A DNA stretch of 64,000 bases from Marinomonas polaris DSM 16579 (GTDB lineage Bacteria; Pseudomonadota; Gammaproteobacteria; Pseudomonadales; Marinomonadaceae), in assembly GCF_900129155.1 (NCBI RefSeq), contig NZ_FQVF01000012.1:98670-162669 (forward strand). The letters run 5' to 3'. Below the pieces are notes generated by a model. That model was not told where the DNA came from and did not search any database. It saw nothing but the letters and a program-made list of their open reading frames with translations. Of the stretch, positions 57,463 through 64,000 are shown piece after piece. The position numbers and the translations under genes are program-made. How positions within the stretch are numbered: the first letter of the stretch is position 1; every line of letters starts with the position of its first letter.

Positions 57463-57777
57463 CTAGAATAGCGAATCCATAGAAGCCATATTATTTGCTA
57501 GCTTCTGGGTATCTATTTTGTACTCGCCTGCTGCAATAGCGTTTTTAATTTGTTCCACTTTATCCATATCAACATCAGGTAAGCTGCTAATTTTAGACTG
57601 CTGACTTTGAAGAGTTTGTGCAGTGCCACTTAATTTCACGGTGTCTTCTGCCAATGTGCCACCGCTTTGAACTGAGCTTTGTTTGTCCGTTGCGCTATTT
57701 GTCGCATCATCTTTTTGCGATCGTTCACTTTTGTTGATCGTGCTCTGGTTTGATAGACCTGTAAAATGTATTGCCAT
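57463..57777 (-). CDS. flgM: anti-sigma-28 factor FlgM
   Basis: Binds and holds sigma-28 (FliA) until the hook is finished, then is exported. The 104-residue protein has the disordered polar N-terminus and the C-terminal sigma-binding part (DVDMDKVEQIKNAIAAGEYK, then IDTQKLANNM) typical of FlgM. Preceded by a near-consensus sigma-28 promoter, which gives the usual autoregulatory loop. Confidence 0.9.
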   Translation of the reverse strand: MAIHFTGLSNQSTINKSERSQKDDATNSATDKQSSVQSGGTLAEDTVKLSGTAQTLQSQQSKISSLPDVDMDKVEQIKNAIAAGEYKIDTQKLANNMASMDSLF

Positions 57778-57813
57778 TGGGTTTTCCGCCCTTTAATGAT
57801 TTGCCTGTCTATG

Positions 57814-57840
57814 TTGTCGGCTGGGTCTATAAGAACTTTA
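57814..57840 (-). promoter_or_regulatory. sigma-28 (FliA) promoter for flgM-flgN
   Basis: Minus strand: TAAA, then exactly 15 bases, then GCCGACAA. The consensus is TAAA-N15-GCCGATAA, so seven of eight -10 bases and all -35 core bases match. The -10 end lies about 36 bp from the flgM start codon. Confidence 0.85.
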
Positions 57841-57889
57841 ATAAAAAGCCCCAGAAAAGAGTATTTATTCATTGCCGATCAGTCTGTAC

Positions 57890-58582
57890 TCAATAGTTTA
57901 CAAGAACCTCACTGTCAGTTACAACTTTGGCGTATATAATTCGTTCAGAACTTGTGTTTTTGACTCGAATTTGTTGGCCTTTGACACCATTTTCTAAAGC
58001 AACACCGTTCATTCGGACTATAATGGTACCACTGCTTGCTGTTATTAGTACTGAGTCGCCTTTTTTAACTAAGGTTGGCTGATTGGTTAGATCGTCAGTG
58101 ATGACTGTGTTTATGCGCAAGTTGCGTGAAGCAATTAGGCCGTAAGGTGGGTTTTTTTTAGTGTAAACATGTCCTCTTAGGCTGGAAATGTCCACTTCTC
58201 CCACATCGGTGTTTGATTTGCTGATGGCTTGGCCTCGGTTGATTGGGGTGATGGTTTTTATTGCTGGAATCATTATGGACTGAGTTACTGGTACGTAGGA
58301 CTTCCAAGTTGGTGAGTCACAGCTGACTTCATAGTTTGTGCGTTTGGTAGCGTCTGGTCTTTGATTGTTGATCTGAATTGATTCGTTTTCACAATCAGGC
58401 AAGTAGTTGAGTGCGGCAAGATTGTTTAATGTGATGCTTATGGCTGCATCAGGGTATATTTCTGATAACCGAGGAATCTCTACTTGATTTATGTAGTGGT
58501 TAATTTGTTCTTCAGTCGTTATGGCAAATGTAAAACCAGTTTGGAAACAAATGAAGGCTATGCTTAGCCTTATGATTCGCAT
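57890..58582 (-). CDS. flgA: flagellar P-ring assembly chaperone FlgA
   Basis: 230-residue periplasmic protein with a signal peptide (MRIIRLSIAFICFQTGFTFA) and a C-terminal SAF domain (LIASRNLRINTVITDDL and LVKKGDSVLITASSGTIIVR). FlgA helps FlgI form the P ring. Upstream of flgM on the same strand and divergent from cheV, the same order as in Pseudomonas (cheR, cheV, flgA, flgM, flgN block). Confidence 0.92.
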   Translation of the reverse strand: MRIIRLSIAFICFQTGFTFAITTEEQINHYINQVEIPRLSEIYPDAAISITLNNLAALNYLPDCENESIQINNQRPDATKRTNYEVSCDSPTWKSYVPVTQSIMIPAIKTITPINRGQAISKSNTDVGEVDISSLRGHVYTKKNPPYGLIASRNLRINTVITDDLTNQPTLVKKGDSVLITASSGTIIVRMNGVALENGVKGQQIRVKNTSSERIIYAKVVTDSEVLVNY

Positions 58583-58677
58583 GATTTGTTCTCTTTGTTT
58601 ATTATTACGTTATAAATAAGATAGTTAGTAAATTATTTGAATTCACTTTATCATTGGATGATACATTTTAACAATTT

Positions 58678-58699
58678 TGAGGTGATACCTCAGTATAAT
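58678..58699 (+). promoter_or_regulatory. palindrome next to a -10 box upstream of cheV
   Basis: TGAGGT-gat-ACCTCA (58678-58692) is a perfect 6-bp inverted repeat, followed after one base by TATAAT (58694-58699). The start point would fall about 15 bases before the cheV ATG. Probable operator/promoter; regulator unknown. Confidence 0.45.
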
Positions 58700-58722
58700 G
58701 TTTACACATTTTGGAGGCGTTT

Positions 58723-59652
58723 ATGGCTGGAGTTCTGGATACTGTTAACCAACGTACACAGCTCGTAGGGGAAAATCGACTTGAATTGCTGTTGTTTCGC
58801 TTAAATGGTAAGCAAATTTATGGCATCAACGTTTTTAAAGTGAAAGAAGTGCTGCAGTGTCCTAAATTAACCACTATGCCTCATAGTTCTCCTGTGGTTA
58901 GAGGTGTTGCTCATATTCGTGGCGGTACTATTCCTATTTTAGATTTAGGACTGGCTACAGGTGCGAGCCCAATCGAAAATATTAGTCAATGTTTTGTGAT
59001 TATTACTGAATATAATCGTCGAATTCAGGGTTTTTTAGTGCGTGGTGTAGAGCGCATTGTAAACATGAATTGGAGTGATATTCAGCCACCACCAAAAGGA
59101 TTGTCGAATGATAATTACCTGACAGCCGTTTGTCAGGTTGACAAAGAAATGGTGGAGATTATTGATGTTGAGCAGATTCTTTCTGAAGTTGCTCCTACTC
59201 GTCAGGATATCTCAGAAGGTATTGTGAATGCTGGTGTGACAGAGAATGCACAAAAGCATCATATTCTTATCGTGGATGATTCTTCTGTTGCTCGTAAGCA
59301 GATTAAACGTTGTATGGAACAGGTTGGTTTTGCTACGACAGTTTTATGTGATGGTCGTGAAGCGCTTACTTATCTTCAAAATATGGTTGCAGAAGGTAAG
59401 GATGTAACTAAGGAGTTTTCTATGGTTATATCTGACATAGAGATGCCTGAGATGGATGGTTATACATTAACAACTGCGATTCGTAATGATAGTCGGTTGC
59501 AAGATCTATTTATTCTTCTTCATACCTCTTTGAGTGGTGTGTTTAATGAAGCAATGGTTAAAAAAGTAGGAGCTGATGGCTTTTTGGCGAAGTTCCAACC
59601 AGATGAATTGGCTCGATTGGCTATAGAGACAGTGCAGGTGCAATCAGAGTAA
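58723..59652 (+). CDS. cheV: chemotaxis protein CheV
   Basis: 309 residues: an N-terminal CheW-like coupling domain (about 20-165) and a C-terminal receiver domain (about 180-300) with acidic pair DD in LIVDDSSVARK, the phospho-acceptor aspartate in ISDIEMPEMDGY, and K in the C-terminal region. Couples receptors to CheA. Start ATG 58723 with TTGGAGG upstream; an upstream TTG at 58711 is rejected. Followed by cheR. Confidence 0.93.
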   Translation: MAGVLDTVNQRTQLVGENRLELLLFRLNGKQIYGINVFKVKEVLQCPKLTTMPHSSPVVRGVAHIRGGTIPILDLGLATGASPIENISQCFVIITEYNRRIQGFLVRGVERIVNMNWSDIQPPPKGLSNDNYLTAVCQVDKEMVEIIDVEQILSEVAPTRQDISEGIVNAGVTENAQKHHILIVDDSSVARKQIKRCMEQVGFATTVLCDGREALTYLQNMVAEGKDVTKEFSMVISDIEMPEMDGYTLTTAIRNDSRLQDLFILLHTSLSGVFNEAMVKKVGADGFLAKFQPDELARLAIETVQVQSE

Positions 59653-59709
59653 TGTTTAGGCCCTTTATATGGGGCTTTATTTATTGAACCTGTCACTTAT
59701 GGAGTTTTA

Positions 59710-60546
59710 ATGCTCAGTAGTACAAATGCAATTACACCTAATGGTTATATCAGGTTTAGAGATTACTTGCAGAAAGTGTGTGGGATCTCGCTGAGTGATA
59801 ATAAGCAATATTTGGTCGCCAGTCGCTTGGGAAAAATTTTAGAGAGAGAGGGTTTTTCTAAAATTGAGCAGTTAGTAGATGCTTTGGAGAGGTTGGGGGG
59901 ATCTAAGCTAAAAGAAGAAGTCATTAATGCAATGACGACAAATGAAACTCTTTGGTTTAGGGATACGCACCCGTTTACGATTTTAAAAGACAAAGTGCTG
60001 CCTGAAATGACAGCGGCACCTCTAAGAATCTGGTCAGCTGCATCTTCTACCGGTCAAGAACCTTACTCTATAAGTATGGTTATAGAGGAGTTTAAAGCGT
60101 CTCGGCCTGGCGTTTTGAAAGCGGGTGAAAAAATAGTAGCGACAGATATTTGTACTAATATTTTGCAGCATGCTAAGCAGGGTGAATATGACAGCTTGGC
60201 TATTGCTCGTGGACTTGGTGCGGATTTACAGCGTCGGTACTTTGATAAAGTGAATGATTTGACTTGGAAAATTAAGCCGCACTTGAGTGCGCGTGTTGAA
60301 TTTAAGTACTTGAATCTTATTGAATCATTTTCGATGCTAGGTAAATTTGATGTGATCTTCTGTCGTAATGTGCTGATTTATTTTACCGTTGATCTTAAAT
60401 TGGATATTTTGAAAAGAATGCATGCCTCTTTAAAGCCTGGAGGTTATTTATTTCTTGGTGGATCTGAAGCATTGAGTGGTCTATCTGATTATTTTGAGAT
60501 TGTTCAGTGCCACCCAGGTATTGTATATAAAGCTAAGGCTTTATAG
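59710..60546 (+). CDS. cheR: chemotaxis protein methyltransferase CheR
   Basis: Methylates glutamates of chemoreceptors using S-adenosylmethionine. The 278-residue protein has the N-terminal helical domain, then TTNETLWFRD, RIWSAASSTGQEPYS (SAM region), FCRNVLIYF and the C-terminal HPGIVYKAK. ATG 59710 has tggag upstream. Follows cheV by 57 bp in the flgA/flgM neighbourhood, as in Pseudomonas. Confidence 0.95.
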   Translation: MLSSTNAITPNGYIRFRDYLQKVCGISLSDNKQYLVASRLGKILEREGFSKIEQLVDALERLGGSKLKEEVINAMTTNETLWFRDTHPFTILKDKVLPEMTAAPLRIWSAASSTGQEPYSISMVIEEFKASRPGVLKAGEKIVATDICTNILQHAKQGEYDSLAIARGLGADLQRRYFDKVNDLTWKIKPHLSARVEFKYLNLIESFSMLGKFDVIFCRNVLIYFTVDLKLDILKRMHASLKPGGYLFLGGSEALSGLSDYFEIVQCHPGIVYKAKAL

Positions 60547-60585
60547 TGTAGGTGTCGCTTAGTTAAAGTTAATCGTAGTAGAAGA

Positions 60586-60616
60586 GCCTGTCTAGTGTTT
60601 GTAGATGGGCTTTTTT
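60586..60616 (+). terminator. terminator after cheR
   Basis: Stem gcctgtcta / tagatgggc (two wobble pairs) with loop, then six T residues. Confidence 0.8.
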
Positions 60617-60734
60617 GTGGGTGCTTACTTTGTCTTATAATCGGTGATAGGTAAGGTGTCTTCTTCTGCTGTAGAGTGGGGAGGTGGCAATTCGAGGCTG
60701 GTTTCGTGTGTGTGATAAATGTAGTAGGTTAAAT

Positions 60735-60759
60735 AGCCAGTGTGTAAGTCACGCTGGCT
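60735..60759 (-). terminator. hairpin downstream of the M23 peptidase
   Basis: Ten-base stem agccagtgtg / cacgctggct with one wobble pair and a five-base loop, 27 bp past the peptidase stop. No T run follows on the minus strand, so it is a weak candidate terminator. Confidence 0.5.
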
Positions 60760-60785
60760 CTATGTGAAATTATAAAGTGGTGGTG

Positions 60786-62192
60786 TTATTCTTTTAAAGA
60801 GGCGAGTTTTTGCGCAAACGATGGTGAATGTGAATTCGATAATGTAGCGACTACCTGCTTTGCATAAGGTAGATAGTTTTTCAAATCGTTTTTAGGCATT
60901 GGATCGTCATTTGGTAATTTAACAGTTACTGGGTTTTTATGGGTTCCGTTTATTCTGAACTCATAGTGAAGGTGTGGGCCTGTCGCCCAGCCTGTTTGTC
61001 CTACGTAGGCAATTATATTGCCCTGCTGAACTCTGGCGCCACGTTTTGTCCCCTTTGAAAAGCCTTTCAAATGAGCGTAAAGGGTTTGGTAACCTTTACC
61101 GTGATCGATAATCACAACATTGCCATAACCGTTTTGTTTTCCCGCAAAGGATATTTTGCCATCTCCAGCCGCTTTTACTGGAGTTCCGCTTGCGGCTGCA
61201 TAATCAACACCTCTGTGTGGACGACTGGTTTTGAAAATAGGGTGTAATCTGTTTGGATTGAATTTTGATGAAATCCTTGTGAAATCAACAGGTGTTCGTA
61301 TAAAGGCTTTGCGCATTGCCAATCCATCAGGGGTATAATAATTTGCTCCTTTTTCTGTTTGGTAGCGAATTGCCTGATAGGTTCGGCCATTGTTGATAAA
61401 CTGAGCAGCTATAATGTTGCCATGTCCGATTTTTTCACCATCAAGATACTTTTCTTCATATAACATACTTAAACTGTCACCTTTTCGAATGTCCAAGGCA
61501 AAGTCTATATCCCAGCCAAAAATATTTGCTAACTCAATTAATAAGGGTTGATCGATTCCTGATCTTAGTCCGTCAACAAATAATGAGTTATTGATTTCTG
61601 CCTCTTTGTAGGCTTGGACAACTTCTGGTGTTCTGGAGGCTTCTGTTCTATTGAATTTATCATCATTTCGCTCAAAGGTTACACTATCTAAGCGGTTAAG
61701 GATAAGTGTTAACTGAGTGAGTTCTCCAGATGCTTCATTAGTTGTGAAGTTGATTGTTTGTCCTGGCCTCATTTGCAGCAAGGTTTTTTGTTTTTTGTCA
61801 GCCAGAGATACTTTGTAAATGTCTTGTGCTGATATGCCTTCGTTAGCTAATAGTTTTGATAGGGAGTCGCCAGATTTTACTTCAACAGATTGTTCTTTAA
61901 ATGTTGCTGGGCTGCTCTTTTTTACCAAGGCGTCAGGTGCAGGAATATCGTAGGTAGAGTTTGTATTGTTGGGCGAAAAGGTTGTTAAAGGGATTGTGCT
62001 GCTTTTGGGCGTGAGTTTTTGCAAGTCCTGCAGCATAAGCTGAGACTGATCTATCACCTCAAAGTTTGCTTCGAGGGAAATTAGATTGTTATCGATGGTT
62101 TCCTCGTCAGGGAGTGCTATAAGTACTATGGCGAGGAGTGCGCTTATCCCTGAAATTAGGAGTAAATGCTTTGTTGGTAATAGCTTGATCAA
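60786..62192 (-). CDS. M23 family metallopeptidase (MepM/YebA-like)
   Basis: 468 residues: one N-terminal membrane segment (about 9-27), an OapA/LysM-like domain (about 100-150, VEVKSGDSLSKLLANEGIS), and a C-terminal peptidase M23 domain with the zinc ligands in PHRGVDYAA and GPHLHYEF. Predicted to cut peptidoglycan cross-bridges in the periplasm to allow insertion of new wall. Divergent from tyrS, an arrangement seen in Pseudomonas near an rRNA operon. Confidence 0.88.
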   Translation of the reverse strand: MIKLLPTKHLLLISGISALLAIVLIALPDEETIDNNLISLEANFEVIDQSQLMLQDLQKLTPKSSTIPLTTFSPNNTNSTYDIPAPDALVKKSSPATFKEQSVEVKSGDSLSKLLANEGISAQDIYKVSLADKKQKTLLQMRPGQTINFTTNEASGELTQLTLILNRLDSVTFERNDDKFNRTEASRTPEVVQAYKEAEINNSLFVDGLRSGIDQPLLIELANIFGWDIDFALDIRKGDSLSMLYEEKYLDGEKIGHGNIIAAQFINNGRTYQAIRYQTEKGANYYTPDGLAMRKAFIRTPVDFTRISSKFNPNRLHPIFKTSRPHRGVDYAAASGTPVKAAGDGKISFAGKQNGYGNVVIIDHGKGYQTLYAHLKGFSKGTKRGARVQQGNIIAYVGQTGWATGPHLHYEFRINGTHKNPVTVKLPNDDPMPKNDLKNYLPYAKQVVATLSNSHSPSFAQKLASLKE

Positions 62193-62298
62193 AATGCGTA
62201 CCTAAAAATCTTTAATAAAAGCCTTATAATCCTACCAACATTACTTTTATAATTGAATGCTTAAGTACGATAAACTAACTAGGATATGGATCAAAATA

Positions 62299-63603
62299 AT
62301 GACTGTAAGCAGTAAAGACCTTTTGAATGACTTGCAAGCTCGTGGACTTATCGCCCAAATGACGGCAGAAGATGAGCTAAAAAAACATCTTGATGGTGGA
62401 AGTCGTACTCTTTATTGTGGTTTTGATCCAACCGCAGATAGTCTGCATTTGGGGCATCTTGTTCCTCTTCTTGTGCTAAAACGTTTTCAAGATGCTGGGC
62501 ATAACCCAATTGCTTTGGTTGGTGGTGCGACAGGCCTTATAGGAGATCCAAGCTTTAAAGCGGCTGAACGTCAATTGAATACATCCGATGTGGTTGCAAG
62601 TTGGGCAGAAAAAATTCGTGGCCAAGTAAGTCAATTTGTAAAATTTGATGATGTGTCTAATCCTGCTCGAGTTGTTAATAACCTCGATTGGGCTGGCGAA
62701 ATGAGTGTGCTGGATTTCTTGAGGGATATCGGTAAGCACTTTTCTGTTAATGCAATGATCAATAAAGAATCTGTTCAGCAGCGCCTTAACAGAGAAGGCG
62801 CTGGTATTTCTTTTACTGAATTTTCTTATGCATTGTTGCAAGGAATGGATTTTGCTGAATTGAATAGAGCCTATGATTGTACCCTTCAAATAGGTGGCAG
62901 TGATCAGTGGGGGAATATAGTAGGTGGTATCGATCTATCTCGTCGTCAAAATCAATCTCAAACATTTGGTTTAACTGTTCCTTTGGTTACAAAATCTGAT
63001 GGAACCAAATTTGGTAAAACGGAATCTGGTGCGGTTTGGTTGGATTCTTCCAAAACAAGTCAGTACGCTTTTTATCAATTTTGGATGAATACTGCCGATG
63101 CCGATGTTTATAAATTTTTGAAATTCTTTACTTTCTTAGATCTTGCGGAGATTGATGCAATTGAAAATGCAGATAAAGAAAGTGGTGGCAAGCCTCAGGC
63201 GCAAGCTATTCTTGCACGAGAAGCGACTAAACTTGTTCATGGTGAAGAAGGTCTGCAAGCAGCGGAGCGTATTACTAATGCTTTGTTTAGTGGTGAAGCT
63301 GATCAATTAAGTGAGCAAGATCTTGAGCAAATTCAGCTTGATGGTTTGCCGAGCAGTTCTTTGGCGGGTATTGATCTTGTTGAAACGCCCCTTACTAGTC
63401 TAATGGCGGATGCCGGATTGGCTGCTAGTGGCAAGCAGGTCAAGGATGCTCTTCAGCGAGATTCTGTTTTTGTAAATGGCGTGGCTAAGGGGTTGAGTGA
63501 CAATATGACAGCTGCTGATATCTTCACTGCTGCAAATGGCTATTTCGGGAAGTACTTCCTCGTTAAATTAGGTAAGAAAAAGCATCACTTGTTTGTGTTG
63601 TAG
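62299..63603 (+). CDS. tyrS: tyrosyl-tRNA synthetase
   Basis: Charges tRNA-Tyr. From ATG 62299 the 434-residue product has HLGH (50-53, class I signature), the KFGKT block in [17 protein letters not shown], and an S4-like RNA-binding domain at the C-terminus. An earlier in-frame ATG at 62257 would add 14 residues with no family match. Followed by a strong terminator, then the rRNA operon promoter. Confidence 0.96.
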   Translation: MTVSSKDLLNDLQARGLIAQMTAEDELKKHLDGGSRTLYCGFDPTADSLHLGHLVPLLVLKRFQDAGHNPIALVGGATGLIGDPSFKAAERQLNTSDVVASWAEKIRGQVSQFVKFDDVSNPARVVNNLDWAGEMSVLDFLRDIGKHFSVNAMINKESVQQRLNREGAGISFTEFSYALLQGMDFAELNRAYDCTLQIGGSDQWGNIVGGIDLSRRQNQSQTFGLTVPLVTKSDGTKFGKTESGAVWLDSSKTSQYAFYQFWMNTADADVYKFLKFFTFLDLAEIDAIENADKESGGKPQAQAILAREATKLVHGEEGLQAAERITNALFSGEADQLSEQDLEQIQLDGLPSSSLAGIDLVETPLTSLMADAGLAASGKQVKDALQRDSVFVNGVAKGLSDNMTAADIFTAANGYFGKYFLVKLGKKKHHLFVL

Positions 63604-63632
63604 CTGTTGATGGGCGATGCCTAAGTAATTGA

Positions 63633-63670
63633 GATAAACAAAAAGACACTCCGGTGTCTTTTTGTTTATC
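63633..63670 (+). terminator. terminator after tyrS
   Basis: Perfect 17-bp stem (gataaacaaaaagacac and its complement) with a four-base loop, including A and T runs. Confidence 0.92.
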
Positions 63671-63722
63671 TGTGGCTTGTTGAGTTTAATTTAAATTAAT
63701 TAAAAGAAATTTTAAAAAGAGC

Positions 63723-63750
63723 TTGCGCTAAAACTTCTAGGCTGTATTAT
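63723..63750 (+). promoter_or_regulatory. rRNA operon promoter
   Basis: -35 TTGCGC (63723-63728), 16-bp spacer, -10 TATTAT (63745-63750). The following bases acgcctcc form a GC-rich discriminator, typical of rRNA promoters under stringent control. The -35 TTGCGC is a common rrn variant. Confidence 0.75.
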
Positions 63751-64000
63751 ACGCCTCCACTGACACGGACAACGACGCAAACAAGAGTTTGCGACTTACT
63801 TAGGTAAGGGAGTTGAACGCAGAATCAGACGCTCTTTAAAATAGATAATCAGATAATTTGTGTGGGCGCTCGCTGGAGGCTTCAGAAGATCATCGCAGAC
63901 CGGTTTTACCGAGATGTAGTTGATCAAAAAAATTGAAGTCTTGCGAAACGTCTAACACGTCAATTCGCTTTATGTTGGCTTGTTGTTCTTCGGGATGATG
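63751..64000 (+). promoter_or_regulatory. rRNA operon leader with boxA (16S gene beyond the window)
   Basis: The leader runs to the right edge. cGCTCTTTAAA near 63830 matches boxA (TGCTCTTTAACA), the site for NusB/S10-dependent antitermination, followed at 63858 by a GT-rich stretch. The start of 16S rRNA is not visible; no tRNA or rRNA match occurs before 64000. Confidence 0.8.

Noticed and set aside
63751..64000. Start of the 16S rRNA gene
   Set aside because: The segment near 63930 (aaaattgaag) resembles the sequence just before 16S but the AGAGTTTGATC-like start is not present; the gene must lie further right.

Overview
This window is a stretch of ordinary bacterial chromosome from a gammaproteobacterium. 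Gene order (rpsU-yqeY-dnaG-rpoD; cca-glpE-apaH-apaG-rsmA-pdxA-surA-lptD; rpe-gph; trpG-trpD-trpC; secG-tRNA-rimP-nusA-infB-rbfA-truB-rpsO-pnp; tyrS before an rRNA operon) resembles Pseudomonas and the Oceanospirillales. The fairly AT-rich DNA and the protein sequences fit a marine oceanospirillalean such as Marinomonas. That genus call is an inference, not a proven assignment.

Layout. 1-4750: iron block on the minus strand, with a truncated cyclic-peptide/siderophore-type ABC exporter and fhuC-fhuD-fhuB, flanked by two candidate Fur sites. 5020-9085: prfC, erpA, an unrecognised 280-residue protein, yhbY and rlmE. 9146-23599: a long plus-strand run, ftsH-folP-glmM-tpiA-secG, tRNA-Leu, then rimP-nusA-infB-rbfA-truB-rpsO-pnp (protein quality control, folate, cell-wall sugar, transcription/translation factors, RNA decay). 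pnp has a long leader hairpin. 23761-26185: an LPP20-type lipoprotein, an acyl-CoA thioesterase, a DUF3080 lipoprotein and a small unknown. 26504-30805: a GAF-GGDEF protein followed by glk-zwf-eda, with a good HexR operator ahead of glk. 30893-37454: phoH-like gene and the macromolecular synthesis operon rpsU-yqeY-dnaG-rpoD on the minus strand. 37890-39294: tsaD-folB. 39365-47331: cca to lptD on the minus strand (tRNA maturation, Ap4A hydrolysis, rRNA methylation, vitamin B6, outer-membrane biogenesis). 47460-53410: djlA, a DUF3530 protein, rpe-gph, an MscS channel and MgtE. 53785-56713: trpG-trpD-trpC-yhfA. 56789-60546: tRNA-Arg, the flagellar genes flgA-flgM-flgN (with a near-consensus sigma-28 promoter before flgM) and cheV-cheR. 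60786-63603: an M23 peptidase divergent from tyrS. The right end (63723-64000) carries the promoter and boxA leader of an rRNA operon whose 16S gene lies beyond the window.

No transposase, integrase, prophage gene, CRISPR array or restriction/defence gene was seen. I did not find a new multi-gene system. The points most worth a second look are regulatory (HexR, sigma-28, Fur, pnp leader hairpin), missing neighbours (trpE, pgl/edd/hexR, tRNA-fMet), a 15-bp tandem repeat in the MscS gene, back-to-back start codons at 24820, and two unrecognised proteins. Where several starts were possible I chose by Shine-Dalgarno spacing and family length, and say so in each entry.
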